DNA from: Thiobacillus sp.
GTDB lineage: Bacteria > Pseudomonadota > Gammaproteobacteria > Burkholderiales > Thiobacillaceae
Assembly (NCBI RefSeq): GCF_024708915.1
Contig: NZ_JANJXQ010000133.1
Location: 1 to 64,000 of the forward strand
Direction: 5' to 3'
Length of the DNA: 64,000 nucleotides
Below are positions 28,368 to 36,835 of this stretch, piece by piece; position 1 is the first letter of the stretch; each line of letters begins with the position of its first letter. A program made the translations under genes and the position numbers. The notes under the pieces are model-generated. The model made no database searches. It had not been told where the DNA came from and saw only the letters and a list, made by a program, of their open reading frames with translations.

Positions 28368-28807
28368 GCGGTGCCTCCATCCAAGATCAGCGCAGCCGGG
28401 CGGGCGAAGCACGCGCCTTCGCCAATGCCGATACGGCCTTGCGCACTCTCGCGGCACGCTGCCGCCTCTTGGCGCGTGCCGCGCCACCCCCAAGTGCAGA
28501 CAGGGTTTTCAAGCGGCCAGGTGCCGCGACCTTTTATCTTGCCTTCCGCCTTTGCCCTTCGCTGTCGCTCCGGGCGTCGGCGGCCCGGCGACTCGGTGCT
28601 GCTCGCAGCCAGCCCGCCGGCGAACGCGGCCACGGCCACCGGCCGGTTGCGTTCGAGGCAAGACGCTTGCACGTGGAAAGACGGCGCCGGATGGTGCGCG
28701 AAGTGCGGTGCGAATACACGTGCACTGTATGCGCAATGACACGGCGGCGGCCACCGGAACGACACGCCGGATGGCACGATGAAGCGCAGCAAATCGTTAG
28801 CCATCAT
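28364..28807 (-). CDS. small ORF between traF and relaxase, unrecognised
   Basis: A 147-residue reading frame of unrecognised type, rich in A, R, G and P, beginning MMANDLLRFIVPSGVSF. Evidence that it is real: its ATG overlaps the traF stop (ATGATGG), with a GGAGA site, and its TGA overlaps the relaxase CTG, continuing the string of 4-bp overlaps seen through this operon. Evidence against: biased composition and no domain I know. The same stretch may hold oriT, expected upstream of the relaxase. Confidence 0.4.
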   Translation of the reverse strand: MMANDLLRFIVPSGVSFRWPPPCHCAYSARVFAPHFAHHPAPSFHVQASCLERNRPVAVAAFAGGLAASSTESPGRRRPERQRRAKAEGKIKGRGTWPLENPVCTWGWRGTRQEAAACRESAQGRIGIGEGACFARPAALILDGGTA

Positions 28808-29415
28808 CGGAGCGTCTCCAGCCAGACTGGATGCGCAACACCGATCACGTCGGACGCAACAATCGGCCCGAAGTAGCGGCTGTCGAACGACGCCGGGTTG
28901 GTCGTGCTCAGCAGGAACAACTCCCCGGGGTGAAGCAGCCGGCATTGCTGCCAGGATGGCAGCGGCCGGCCCATGCGATCGGCAGGCAAGACAGCGGCCA
29001 CCGGCACGCCGTCAATGCGCACGCTGCGGCCGACGATGCACACTCGCTGCGGCGACACCGCGCCCACGCGCTTGAGCAACGGAATGCGCGCCGGCAGGTA
29101 GCCGCGCTGCGCAGCCAGCTCGGCGGCGTCGGCCGGAAGCTGGGCCAGCACGATGCTGCCCACGGCCAATGGAGGTGGCAGCGAGTCGGCCCGGCGGTCG
29201 AGCGGATCGACGCGATACCAGCCAACTGCCACGCTGTCGGACGGGTTGTAGATCAGGCGCGGCAGCGGCCGCATGTGGTCAGGAAGGAAGGACGCCCAGG
29301 CCAGCGCAGCGAGGCCGCAGGCGGACAGACCCGCCTGCGCGATGCGAGCGCGCAGGCGCGAGCGGGGACGCGGCGCCGTTTCCGTGGCGTTGGCGGACGT
29401 GGAAATCGTCGTCAT
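28804..29415 (-). CDS. traF: TraF, conjugative signal peptidase (S26 family)
   Basis: Membrane-anchored serine protease that processes the conjugative pilin. It has 203 residues, an N-terminal membrane helix (about 25-45), a nucleophile serine in YNPSDSVAVGWYR and a general-base lysine in IPLLKRVGAV. The C-terminal NPASFDSRYFG matches the S26/TraF box. The ATG overlaps the DUF2840 stop. Confidence 0.93.
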   Translation of the reverse strand: MTTISTSANATETAPRPRSRLRARIAQAGLSACGLAALAWASFLPDHMRPLPRLIYNPSDSVAVGWYRVDPLDRRADSLPPPLAVGSIVLAQLPADAAELAAQRGYLPARIPLLKRVGAVSPQRVCIVGRSVRIDGVPVAAVLPADRMGRPLPSWQQCRLLHPGELFLLSTTNPASFDSRYFGPIVASDVIGVAHPVWLETLR

Positions 29416-29957
29416 GGCAGCGCCTTCCAGGCCAGCCAGGCAGCGTGCCGTTCGGCCGTGTATTCGGGCAGCGGCAGGCGTGCAGCGAGCCGGTTGCCAA
29501 GCGTGCGCCAGTACGCGGGCGACACGTCGACGGCGGCTATGCCCAGCGCCTCGATGGCGTCGATCTGAGCCAGCACAGCGCGCACGGCCGGCTCGCCCTC
29601 GGCGTGCAACACCAACCGCGCACCGGGCAGCACGCCGGGGATGCGCTGCGCCGCGTCCAGCGGCGTGCAGGCCTGCATGACCATGAGCTGCCATCGGATC
29701 GTCCCGTAGTCGTTGGCATGCCAGCGGATGCGACAAAACATCGCGCCGGGCGGGAACACCGCGACGCGCCGCCAGCGGTCGAGCCGGATGATGCGCGTCG
29801 GCTCGCCGAAGCGCAGGTAGAGGTCGATGCGCTGTTCGACGTAGGCAAGCGATACGTAGGTCAGCGGCGCGCCGCCGGCCCGCCCGGCGAGCACTGCGAG
29901 TGGCCGCGCAATTGTGGATGACGTGGCTGCCACGGCCGCCAACGCGTGAGTGTTCAT
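29412..29957 (-). CDS. DUF2840 domain protein
   Basis: A 181-residue protein of unknown function, typically between parA and traF in Tn4371-like elements. Conserved-looking segments are YVSLAYVEQRIDLYLRFGEP, RVAVFPPGAMFCRIRW and a C-terminal PEYTAERHAAWLAW. It overlaps both neighbours by 4 bp. Confidence 0.85.
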   Translation of the reverse strand: MNTHALAAVAATSSTIARPLAVLAGRAGGAPLTYVSLAYVEQRIDLYLRFGEPTRIIRLDRWRRVAVFPPGAMFCRIRWHANDYGTIRWQLMVMQACTPLDAAQRIPGVLPGARLVLHAEGEPAVRAVLAQIDAIEALGIAAVDVSPAYWRTLGNRLAARLPLPEYTAERHAAWLAWKALP

Positions 29958-30214
29958 GGTGCGTTCTCCGGGAACTCGCGTTCCAGCAATCCACGCAGTA
30001 GTTCGGCCACCGTCACGCCCTGCGTGAAGGCCGACACCTTGATGCGCGCCCGCATCGCGGGCGTGATGTCGAGGGTCAAGCGCGCGGTGTAGAGGTCGCC
30101 TTTCTGGAGGTCGTTGGCTTCGCCCTGGCGAACCCACGCCTCGGCGTGCGGGTTCGCGGGCGGACGCGCGCCGATGCCGACGCGCTTGCCGCGCGTAGGT
30201 GGTTCTGTGGTCAT
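29954..30214 (-). CDS. small ribbon-helix-helix-like partner of ParA
   Basis: An 86-residue protein with a probable ribbon-helix-helix fold at the C-terminus (YTARLTLDITPAMRARIKVS, then VTVAELLRGLLEREF). Its ATG overlaps the parA stop, the usual arrangement for a centromere-binding partner of a ParA ATPase. A GTG three codons earlier is possible, but the ATGA overlap favours 30214. Confidence 0.75.
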   Translation of the reverse strand: MTTEPPTRGKRVGIGARPPANPHAEAWVRQGEANDLQKGDLYTARLTLDITPAMRARIKVSAFTQGVTVAELLRGLLEREFPENAP

Positions 30215-30849
30215 GTCGGCCACCGCAGCAGTTCATCGACCAGCGCGGCGATCTCGCGCGTGGCGGCGCTGTCGGGTGCCGTCTCGCGGGCCAGCCGACC
30301 GGCGGCCACGCTATCGGCGAAAACGATGCGCTGATGCACCTCCGAGCGCAGCGCGGGCAACGGCTGGTCGGCCAGCGCTTGGCGCGCTTCGCGGCCAATG
30401 ATGGTCGTGCTGACGCGCCGATTGATGGCGAAGGCCGCGCGCAGCGCCGGCCGGAACACCTGCGCCTCGCGGATCAGCGCGACCATCTCGGCGGATGCCC
30501 ACAAGTCGTAGGGACTGGGCTGTACCGGGATCAGCACGCGCTCGGCCGCGAGCAGCGCCGAGCGCGCCAGCGCAGCGATGCGTGGCGGGCCATCGATGAC
30601 GACGTGATCAGCCCTGCGTGCCAGCTCTGGCGCTTCCTGATGCAGCGTCTCGCGTGCGAGGCCAACAGCGCTGAACAAGCGTGGCAAGCCCTGCTGGGCG
30701 CGCCGCTGCGTCCAGTCGAGCGCCGAGCCTTGCGGGTCGGCGTCCAACAGAACGACTTGCTGACCGCGCATTGCCAGCTCACCGGCGATATGTGTGGCGA
30801 GCGTGGTCTTGCCCACACCGCCTTTTTGGTTCAGCAAAGCGATGATCAT
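30211..30849 (-). CDS. parA: ParA-family partition ATPase
   Basis: Cytoplasmic Walker-type ATPase for segregation or maintenance of the excised or replicating element. Its 212 residues have a deviant Walker A motif (NQKGGVGKTTLATHIAG), LLDADPQGSALDW and VIDGPPRI. It is the first gene of the parA-RHH-DUF2840-traF-relaxase operon, downstream of the putative origin. Confidence 0.93.
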   Translation of the reverse strand: MIIALLNQKGGVGKTTLATHIAGELAMRGQQVVLLDADPQGSALDWTQRRAQQGLPRLFSAVGLARETLHQEAPELARRADHVVIDGPPRIAALARSALLAAERVLIPVQPSPYDLWASAEMVALIREAQVFRPALRAAFAINRRVSTTIIGREARQALADQPLPALRSEVHQRIVFADSVAAGRLARETAPDSAATREIAALVDELLRWPT

Positions 30850-30919
30850 GGCGCGGCCCTCCTTTCTGGAAAGCCGGCTTTTCTTCGCCGTGCGAAACGC
30901 TGCGAGCCGTGCCGTTTGG

Positions 30920-31125
30920 CGGTTATCCACCGAAACGGTGCGCTTCTATTAAAAGTTAAAGAATTTAAGTTAGGGAAGTTAGAGGGTCCGGAAACCAGCG
31001 TCGTTATTGGCTTTCCGGCTGTTTCGCACGCCTGATAGCACGATAGGGACACGCCCGATAGCACGATACCCGGCACGCCTGATAGCACGAGGCCATTCAC
31101 AGCTTCTCCCCGAGTTATCCCCGTG
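30920..31125. other. putative iteron-type replication origin (oriV)
   Basis: Between repA and parA lie three iteron-like copies of CACGCCTGATAGCACGATA (31027, 31050 with one change, 31074 truncated or altered at the end), 23-24 bp apart. An A+T-rich block contains three AAGTTA repeats (30953, 30967, 30976), and there are DnaA-box-like TTATCCACC (30923) and TTATCCCCG (31115). Together these are the classic parts of an iteron origin driven by the adjacent initiator. Confidence 0.7.
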
Positions 31126-31972
31126 CCGTCCGCAGCACGGGCCGGAAAATCAGCAGTTCGGCCCCGTCGTCCGGCATCCGTTCGATGCCCAGGACGTAGC
31201 CCGGCATTGACTGCCGCGCCACCAGCGCACGCAAGTCGCAGGCGAAGTCGTAGGGCTTGGCCGTGCTGCCCGATTTGCGGTGCAGGTGCTTGAAGTCGAA
31301 CTGCCAGCCGCCCGGCTGCTTGCCGCCGTGCTTGCGCACCAGGCGGTACAGCCAGCGCTCGATGCCACCCGTCAGCTTGAAATAGGCCGGGTCGATGGTC
31401 AGCACCAGCGCCGCATCCATCACGCCCGCGTAGAACCAGTCCGGCAGGATCAGTTCGATGCCCAGCGGCGTGCCGCGGGCGTCGGCCAGTTCCTTCCATT
31501 CGTTGATCCACGAAAAGCGATGCAGGCGCCGCCCGGTCGTCTCGCGGATGGAGGTGGCCACCGTGGTCGATTGCAAGCGATCCAGGGCCGCCTTGAGGCG
31601 CTGGTAGTCGCGCAGCGACGTGCCGCGCCCGATGAAGCGCAGGATCTCGTAGGGCGTGGCGCGCATGAGCCGCGACGGGCGAATGCCAGCGTCGCGCGCT
31701 TCCACGATCTGGCTGGCCGCCCAGATCAGGATGTCGGCATCCCAGATCGTGGCGATGCCGTGCTCCTGCGTCCCCTCCACGCGGATCGTCACGCCGCCGG
31801 CGCGGAAGTCGATCGGCTGGACGCGCTTCGACTTCGCCAGCGAGAAGAACGGAAAGGCCATCAAATCCTGGCTGTCGCGCGGCGCCATGTCGCCCGGTAG
31901 CGCGCGGAACAGATCGAGCTGTTCCCGCTCCTGCGCTGGCCGCTGTCCGGATGGCAGCGAAGGACTTAACAT
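31115..31972 (-). CDS. repA: replication initiator protein RepA
   Basis: Replication initiator A family (RPA-type plasmid initiator), 285 residues. Visible segments are AFPFFSLAKSKRVQPIDF, IWDADILIWAASQIVEA, LMRATPYEILRFIGRGTSL and GGIERWLYRLVRKHGG, which suggest winged-helix DNA-binding domains. The ATG at 31972 is preferred to a GTG at 31984. Iteron-like repeats lie immediately past its 3' end, consistent with autonomous replication of the circular form. Confidence 0.9.
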   Translation of the reverse strand: MLSPSLPSGQRPAQEREQLDLFRALPGDMAPRDSQDLMAFPFFSLAKSKRVQPIDFRAGGVTIRVEGTQEHGIATIWDADILIWAASQIVEARDAGIRPSRLMRATPYEILRFIGRGTSLRDYQRLKAALDRLQSTTVATSIRETTGRRLHRFSWINEWKELADARGTPLGIELILPDWFYAGVMDAALVLTIDPAYFKLTGGIERWLYRLVRKHGGKQPGGWQFDFKHLHRKSGSTAKPYDFACDLRALVARQSMPGYVLGIERMPDDGAELLIFRPVLRTARG

Positions 31973-31998
31973 GGCGATGGCCACCGGCGAAGCGCCGA

Positions 31999-32292
31999 TC
32001 AGCGCGCACGGCTGTCGGCCGAGTGGTGCTCGGCGTATTCGGGATCGGACGTGGCCTCGAAGCTGCGCTGGTCGGCCCAGGCATCGAGGTCGGCCACCGC
32101 GTACATGACGCGACGGCCAAACTTGCGGAAACGCGGGCCGCCGCCGATCACGCGCTGCTTTTCCAGCGTGCGTGGCGACAGGCGCAGGTATTCGGCGGCC
32201 TCGTCGTTCGTCAGGTAGCGTTGGGGTTGTGCAGCAGCGGGTTGCTGCTGCGTGGCGGGTGCGGCAGCAGGTCGCAAGGGAGCGGGTCGCAT
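31999..32292 (-). CDS. AlpA/MerR-like helix-turn-helix protein
   Basis: A 97-residue DNA-binding protein: a proline/alanine/glutamine-rich N-terminus, then a helix-turn-helix (YLTNDEAAEYLRLSPRTLEKQ) and the AlpA-type FRKFGRRVMYAVADLDAWAD. The ATG at 32292 has a GGAGG site 8 bp ahead; an upstream ATG at 32307 overlaps that site. It lies 26 bp before repA and may regulate it. Confidence 0.85.
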   Translation of the reverse strand: MRPAPLRPAAAPATQQQPAAAQPQRYLTNDEAAEYLRLSPRTLEKQRVIGGGPRFRKFGRRVMYAVADLDAWADQRSFEATSDPEYAEHHSADSRAR

Positions 32293-32418
32293 CGGGTAAG
32301 CCTCCATCGGTCAGGACAGCCCAGCCGCACCAGCGCGGCCAGATGTAGGCAGTCTCAAGAAAGGGGTGCGTCCCGTTGAGGGTCGTTTTGCAGTGAAGGC
32401 AAAACGACCCTGCTCAAG

Positions 32419-33174
32419 TCACTGGAGTTGAGCCAAGCGGCGATACCCACCGCGCATCAGCGTCAGGCCGCGTCGCACCAGGCGGCGTACGCGGGAACGC
32501 AGACCGCCATCGGTATACCAGCCCGTGACCACGGCATCGGAACCGAACAGCCCCTCGGCGACTTCACGCAAGGACGCCCCTGCCAAGGTGGCGTCGAGCG
32601 CCTGCAAGGTATGCAGCTCCTGCAGCGCAGTCGGCGCGGGCCGGGGCCGAGCCGCTGCTGCGGGCGTGCCTTCGGGTGCCACGGCCAGCTTGTCCAGTTC
32701 GGCCCGGAGCACGCAATGGCGCGCGCAAGGCATGTCGCGCGCGCGGATGGCATAGACGTAGGCCATGCCATCCTCCAAGCCCGGTGCCAACGTCAGACGC
32801 AGGCAGCAGCCGGGCCAGCGCGTGGCGAGCATCAGGCGTCGGCCATCATGAACCAGGTGCTTGTGACCGGGGATGCGCCAAAACTCAAACGTGGCGGCTT
32901 CCGACGGTGGGTCAATGTCCGGATGAAGCTGCGCTATGCAGGGATGGCCAGAAAACCATGCAGGATGCGCATCGCGCGCATCCAAGGCCGGGTCTTCCAG
33001 CATGCTCAGCCCCCAACTGTGGGCGGCGTCCGGTTGGCGGTGACGGCGCAGCCAGTCGCGGCGGTAATCTGGATGGCGGCGCAAATACTCCCAAGCCAGT
33101 GCCAAGTCATCCAGATGCAGCACGTAGAGATACGCGGCGGTGGGATACCAGGGTTCGGCGCTTCGATCAGCCAT
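32419..33174 (-). CDS. DUF2285 domain protein (putative regulator)
   Basis: A 251-residue protein with an N-terminal region of the DUF6499/transcriptional-regulator type (LALAWEYLRRHPDYRRDW) and a C-terminal DUF2285 region (LHTLQALDATLAGASLREVAE, then RSRVRRLVRRGLTLMRGGYR) that looks helix-turn-helix-like. It is standard in Tn4371-like elements near repA. The biochemical role is unknown. Confidence 0.85.
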   Translation of the reverse strand: MADRSAEPWYPTAAYLYVLHLDDLALAWEYLRRHPDYRRDWLRRHRQPDAAHSWGLSMLEDPALDARDAHPAWFSGHPCIAQLHPDIDPPSEAATFEFWRIPGHKHLVHDGRRLMLATRWPGCCLRLTLAPGLEDGMAYVYAIRARDMPCARHCVLRAELDKLAVAPEGTPAAAARPRPAPTALQELHTLQALDATLAGASLREVAEGLFGSDAVVTGWYTDGGLRSRVRRLVRRGLTLMRGGYRRLAQLQ

Positions 33175-33548
33175 GACGCAACCTCCTGTTGGGCAGGGAT
33201 CGTCGCCACGGTTGTCGGCACGCTGGGGCTACGCCATCAAAAGCTCAACGCGCCACCAGCAAAGGGATAAACTCAAGCTGTAATGAGCGGTGTCAAGACT
33301 GATTGGCTCTGAAGTCTTACGTGGATTGTCCGAATGTGACGGCTGCGCAGCCCGGAAATGGGGCGCAGCACCGGACATCCTGCCGCAAGCCGCTCAGTAC
33401 ATCATGTCCCTTTCGGTCAGGGCCGTACCTTCTTGTGGCAAGAGTGGCGATTCTGATTGCCTGCGTCATAACACAGACCGAAAAAGACACAATGCGCCGC
33501 AAGGGCGTGTGTCTGGATGGCCCGCCGCAGTGGGGCCGCACGGATTGA
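33175..33548. other. intergenic stretch without recognised features
   Basis: 374 bp between the DUF2285 gene and the DUF2958 gene. No convincing gene, repeat or RNA was seen. It must hold the promoter of the DUF2285 gene on the minus strand. Confidence 0.4.
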
Positions 33549-33899
33549 TCAGTCGGGGATCGAGCCGTCAATCTGCGCCAATCGGACATACTCCGATAAC
33601 GGCCGCGATGCGTGGAAATACAGGTCGCGTTGGATGGGCCGCTGACGCGGCCCGACGATGCCTGCCAAGCCGGACAGCTTGACCGTCCCCAATTCCGGCA
33701 TGCCGATGCCGAGGTCGATGAGGCCCCAGGCCGTATCGCCATCGGCCGGGTCGAGCGCAGCCAGCAACCAGGTCGCGTGCGCATCCGGCGTGAACAGCCT
33801 CACCACTGGTAGCGGGTCGATGATCTGACCAGCCGCGCGCACCTCGCCGTTGGCGAGCAGTTGCGCGCGTTGGTCGGCGGTGGTGAGTGGCTGGGTCAT
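33549..33899 (-). CDS. DUF2958 domain protein (copy 1)
   Basis: A 116-residue protein of unknown function. It carries the DUF2958 pattern: LLANGEVRAAGQIIDPLPVV, LFTPDAHATWLLAALDPADGD, and WGLIDLGIGMPELGTVKLSGL. A second, clearly homologous copy is at 39123-39470. DUF2958 genes are common in the leading or maintenance region of conjugative elements. Confidence 0.85.
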   Translation of the reverse strand: MTQPLTTADQRAQLLANGEVRAAGQIIDPLPVVRLFTPDAHATWLLAALDPADGDTAWGLIDLGIGMPELGTVKLSGLAGIVGPRQRPIQRDLYFHASRPLSEYVRLAQIDGSIPD

Positions 33900-34215
33900 G
33901 GTCAGGAACCCCACGAAACCGTGGATGCACGAATCCGCCTTTCCGCGAAAGCGTAGAACCACCGAACCGGATGTGCGCTTTCGTGCGGAAACACGGAAGC
34001 GCAAGCCATCCAATCCGTACATGCACGGAAACGGAAAAGCGAAATTGTGGAGGTCAGGAATGACACGGATGCGGCTCTCCGGTTCTGGCGAAATCCGCAG
34101 ATGCGGTTTTCTGTAAAGGCGCAAAGCCGAAAGGCTTACCATCAAATGAACACTATAGATTGTAGCCCTATAGGGCGCAATCGACTGTCATCTTGGTTTT
34201 TGAGGGAACCACCGG
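33900..34215. promoter_or_regulatory. promoter/operator region of the XRE gene
   Basis: 316 bp without a gene. It contains a near-perfect 25-bp palindrome at 34158-34182 (GATTG, TA, GCCCTATAGGGC, G, CAATC), 34 bp before the XRE start, which looks like the autoregulatory operator of that repressor. Confidence 0.5.
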
Positions 34216-34503
34216 ATGACAGCGAAAAACTCATTGGCGAAGGCACTGAAGACGGTCAGGAGGGCACGCGGCCTGAGCCAGGAAGCGTTCTCCGACGTGT
34301 CCAGCCGGACCTATCTGAGTTCGCTGGAGCGTAACCTGAAAAGCCCGACGCTCAACAAGCTGGCCGAGTTGTGCGAGGTGATGGAAGTGCACCCGCTCAC
34401 GCTGCTGACGCTGGCCTATGCTGGCAACGACCCGGCCAAGACCGATCAACTACTGGCGCGGGTGCGCAAGGAACTGGAAGCAATAGCGGACACGGCCGGA
34501 TAG
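34216..34503 (+). CDS. XRE-family helix-turn-helix regulator
   Basis: A 95-residue Cro/CI-like DNA-binding protein: LAKALKTVRRARGLSQEAFSD forms the first helices and SSRTYLSSLERNLKSPTLNK the recognition helix. It probably acts as a repressor at the palindrome just upstream. It precedes the endonuclease/phosphatase gene by 25 bp and is probably co-transcribed with it. Confidence 0.9.
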   Translation: MTAKNSLAKALKTVRRARGLSQEAFSDVSSRTYLSSLERNLKSPTLNKLAELCEVMEVHPLTLLTLAYAGNDPAKTDQLLARVRKELEAIADTAG

Positions 34504-34528
34504 ATGAGACCGAACATGGGAGGGAAAT

Positions 34529-35569
34529 ATGCCTTACTACGCCGGGTTGAAAAAGATCAACGACACCGCGGTTCGCCGACGCACCATCGACGGCCTGCAG
34601 CGCCTGCGACCAGCATTGGCCGAGGCCATCCCGAAGCGCACGGCCACCGACACGCTGCTGCTGGCGACGTGGAACATCCGTGAGTTCGACTCCGGCAAGT
34701 ACGGCTATCGGAGCGATGAACCTTACTACTATATCGCCGAGATACTGAGCCGTTTTGACCTGGTCGCCATTCAGGAGGTGCGGGACGGTCTGTACCCCTT
34801 GCAGCGCCTGCGGCGCATGCTGGGCGACGACTGGGATTTCCTCGTCACCGACGTGACGCTGGGCACGTCCGGCAATGCGGAGCGGATGGCCTATCTGTAC
34901 GATCGTCGCAAGGTCAGTTTCACCGGCTTGGCGGCCGAGTTGGTGCTGCCCAAGGCGAAGAACGCCAAGGAGGAGCCGGTGCAGTTGGCACGCTCGCCCT
35001 ATGTGGCGGGATTTCGTGCCGGCTGGGCCTACCTGACGCTGGCCACGGTCCATATCTACTACGGCAAGGGCGTGGCCGTTGACCCGCGCCGGTTGGCCGA
35101 GATCACAGCATTCGGTCAGACGATCGCCAAGAACGCGGTCAAGCTCTCCGGGGCACCCCAATACGAACCCGGCGCGCCACCGCTGCCCGACAACCTCATC
35201 ATGCTGGGCGACTTCAACATCTTCAACCGCAAGGACGTGACGATGGAGGCCATCGAACAGGCCGGCTTCATCGTCCCCGAAGAACTGCAGACCATTCCCG
35301 GATCGAACGTCGCCAAGGACAAGCACTACGACCAGATCGCCTATTACAAGCACCTGGCGCGCTTGAAACTGACCGGCCAAGCCGGTGTGTTCGACTTCTT
35401 CGAGCACGTCTACCGGCTCGAAGACGAAGCGGCTTACGCCGCCGAGCGGGCCGAGAGGCCCGGTCGCGGTTTCAAGGACTGGCGCACCTACCGCATGAGC
35501 GATCACCTGCCCATGTGGATCGAGCTGGGCATCGACGACAGCGATGCCTATCTGGGCACGCTGGCGTGA
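34529..35569 (+). CDS. endonuclease/exonuclease/phosphatase-family protein
   Basis: A 346-residue member of the metal-dependent EEP fold (DNase I/exonuclease III superfamily). It shows LLLATWNIREFD (Asn near residue 50), LVAIQEV (metal-binding Glu), MLGDFNIF (Asp/Asn) and SDHLPMW (final Asp-His). It lacks a signal peptide. Probable role in DNA processing or host conflict; the substrate is unknown. Confidence 0.88.
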   Translation: MPYYAGLKKINDTAVRRRTIDGLQRLRPALAEAIPKRTATDTLLLATWNIREFDSGKYGYRSDEPYYYIAEILSRFDLVAIQEVRDGLYPLQRLRRMLGDDWDFLVTDVTLGTSGNAERMAYLYDRRKVSFTGLAAELVLPKAKNAKEEPVQLARSPYVAGFRAGWAYLTLATVHIYYGKGVAVDPRRLAEITAFGQTIAKNAVKLSGAPQYEPGAPPLPDNLIMLGDFNIFNRKDVTMEAIEQAGFIVPEELQTIPGSNVAKDKHYDQIAYYKHLARLKLTGQAGVFDFFEHVYRLEDEAAYAAERAERPGRGFKDWRTYRMSDHLPMWIELGIDDSDAYLGTLA

Positions 35570-35580
35570 TGTAGCGAGAA

Positions 35581-35614
35581 CCAAGCGCCCCGCCGCAATG
35601 GGCGGGGCGCTTGG
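35581..35614. terminator. bidirectional terminator
   Basis: A perfect 14-bp inverted repeat (CCAAGCGCCCCGCC, 6-base loop, complementary arm) lies between the convergent EEP and DUF736 genes. There is no long T run, but the strength and position fit a shared terminator. Confidence 0.7.
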
Positions 35615-35622
35615 GGTGGCCG

Positions 35623-35937
35623 TCAGGCCACTTGCGGCTTGTTGCGCGACCAGATCAGGTTGTGCGTGCCGTCCTCTTCCTCGATCAGGCGGGCATAGAT
35701 CGTCGCCGGGAACGTGGGATCGTCGAGGGTCACGGACACGTAGGGCCGCTCGGCCTTGCTGACTTTCTTCCATGCCGCGCCGACGTCGTATCCGCCTGCC
35801 GCCTGGACGCGGAAGTCGGGGGCGTTTTCGCTTTCCTTTTCGTTGGGGACGAGCTTGACCTTGACGTTGAGCGCCAGGGTGCGGATCGTGCCGGTGAAGC
35901 CGTCTTTGTCTGCGGTGAAGGTGCCGATGGTGGCCAT
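35623..35937 (-). CDS. DUF736 domain protein
   Basis: A 104-residue protein with the typical DUF736 start [20 protein letters not shown] and the internal [20 protein letters not shown]. Function unknown; it is common near conjugative leading regions. The ATG at 35937 follows a GGAGAAAT site. Confidence 0.9.
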   Translation of the reverse strand: MATIGTFTADKDGFTGTIRTLALNVKVKLVPNEKESENAPDFRVQAAGGYDVGAAWKKVSKAERPYVSVTLDDPTFPATIYARLIEEEDGTHNLIWSRNKPQVA

Positions 35938-36835
35938 GATGATTTCTCCTTGCGGGTTAACCAAGGTCGCGCCCATCGCGTCCTTGTTGTGATCCGTCAG
36001 GTGGGGGACGGGCGGGCTGCATCGCTTGCGGCCGAAACGCAGTGGAGGACCGGGAGGCGCAAAAAATTTGTCCCGCGAGGAATGCGCCGAACGCAGTGAT
36101 AGCGCAGGGGAAATTGTTTGCGCCGGACGGTTGCGGCCATGAAGCCCGAGGCGCAGCTGTGCCCCCGCCAGGATTCACGACAAGCCAAGGACGCATGGGC
36201 CGATCGCCCCGCAAGGGGACAGGGCGGCCTCGGCATCCCACCGCAGGCGGCTTCATCGGCTTGCCCCCTGATGCGGGCAAGGTCCATCCCCCCAAACGGC
36301 GAGCGCTAACGACCCTGCCGCATCCTGTGGTGGCATGCTTGGGGTGCGGTGTGGAAGTTCCATGGCGGGGCAGGGCGGCGTGTCCGTGAACCATCTCTCG
36401 TGATAATGTGGCGACGAACCGCCAGCGTCGAGGACGGCACGCATTCGCACAACCTGCCGCAGCAAGCCACGGCGTATCCGCTGCGCTCTGTCCATCGCTG
36501 GCGGGGCGCTGACCTGGCCGATCCGGCGCAAGCCGGTTCGGCACTCTCACAGGGGCGCCTAGCGGCGCGCGGCGGGGATAGGCCGTGCGCCGATCCCTTG
36601 GAGGCAAGCGAAGCGCGCAGCGCCACAGGCGCGGAAGTGCGTGAGGGATTGAAGCCGAATGGCCGTGACGGCAAAGGCGGCACGGGGCGCAGCCCGAAAG
36701 CCCGGCGGCGCATCGCGCCGACACACCTGCGCAGGCATACACCATGGCAGGAATGAAAATTCGGATGCGTGCCCCGGCAGCATCCTGACCGTATAGCCTA
36801 TGCTATTCCGTGCCCAGTCTGAATGAGGAGATGAA
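35938..36835. other. large gene-poor gap with repeated G+C-rich DNA
   Basis: About 900 bp without a credible gene; the frames here have arginine-rich, unrecognisable translations. The part at about 36600-36726 is similar to 40585-40715 (shared GCCGAATGGCCG and GGGGCG.AGCCCG stretches). It may carry leading-region promoters or structured DNA. Confidence 0.45.

Noticed and set aside
31027..31092. CRISPR array
   Set aside because: Only three short repeats with 4-5-bp gaps, next to repA: iterons, not spacers.
35957..36756. Overlapping open frames in the 0.9-kb gap after DUF736
   Set aside because: They overlap on both strands, are rich in Arg/Pro/Cys, and none resembles a family or has a good start signal.
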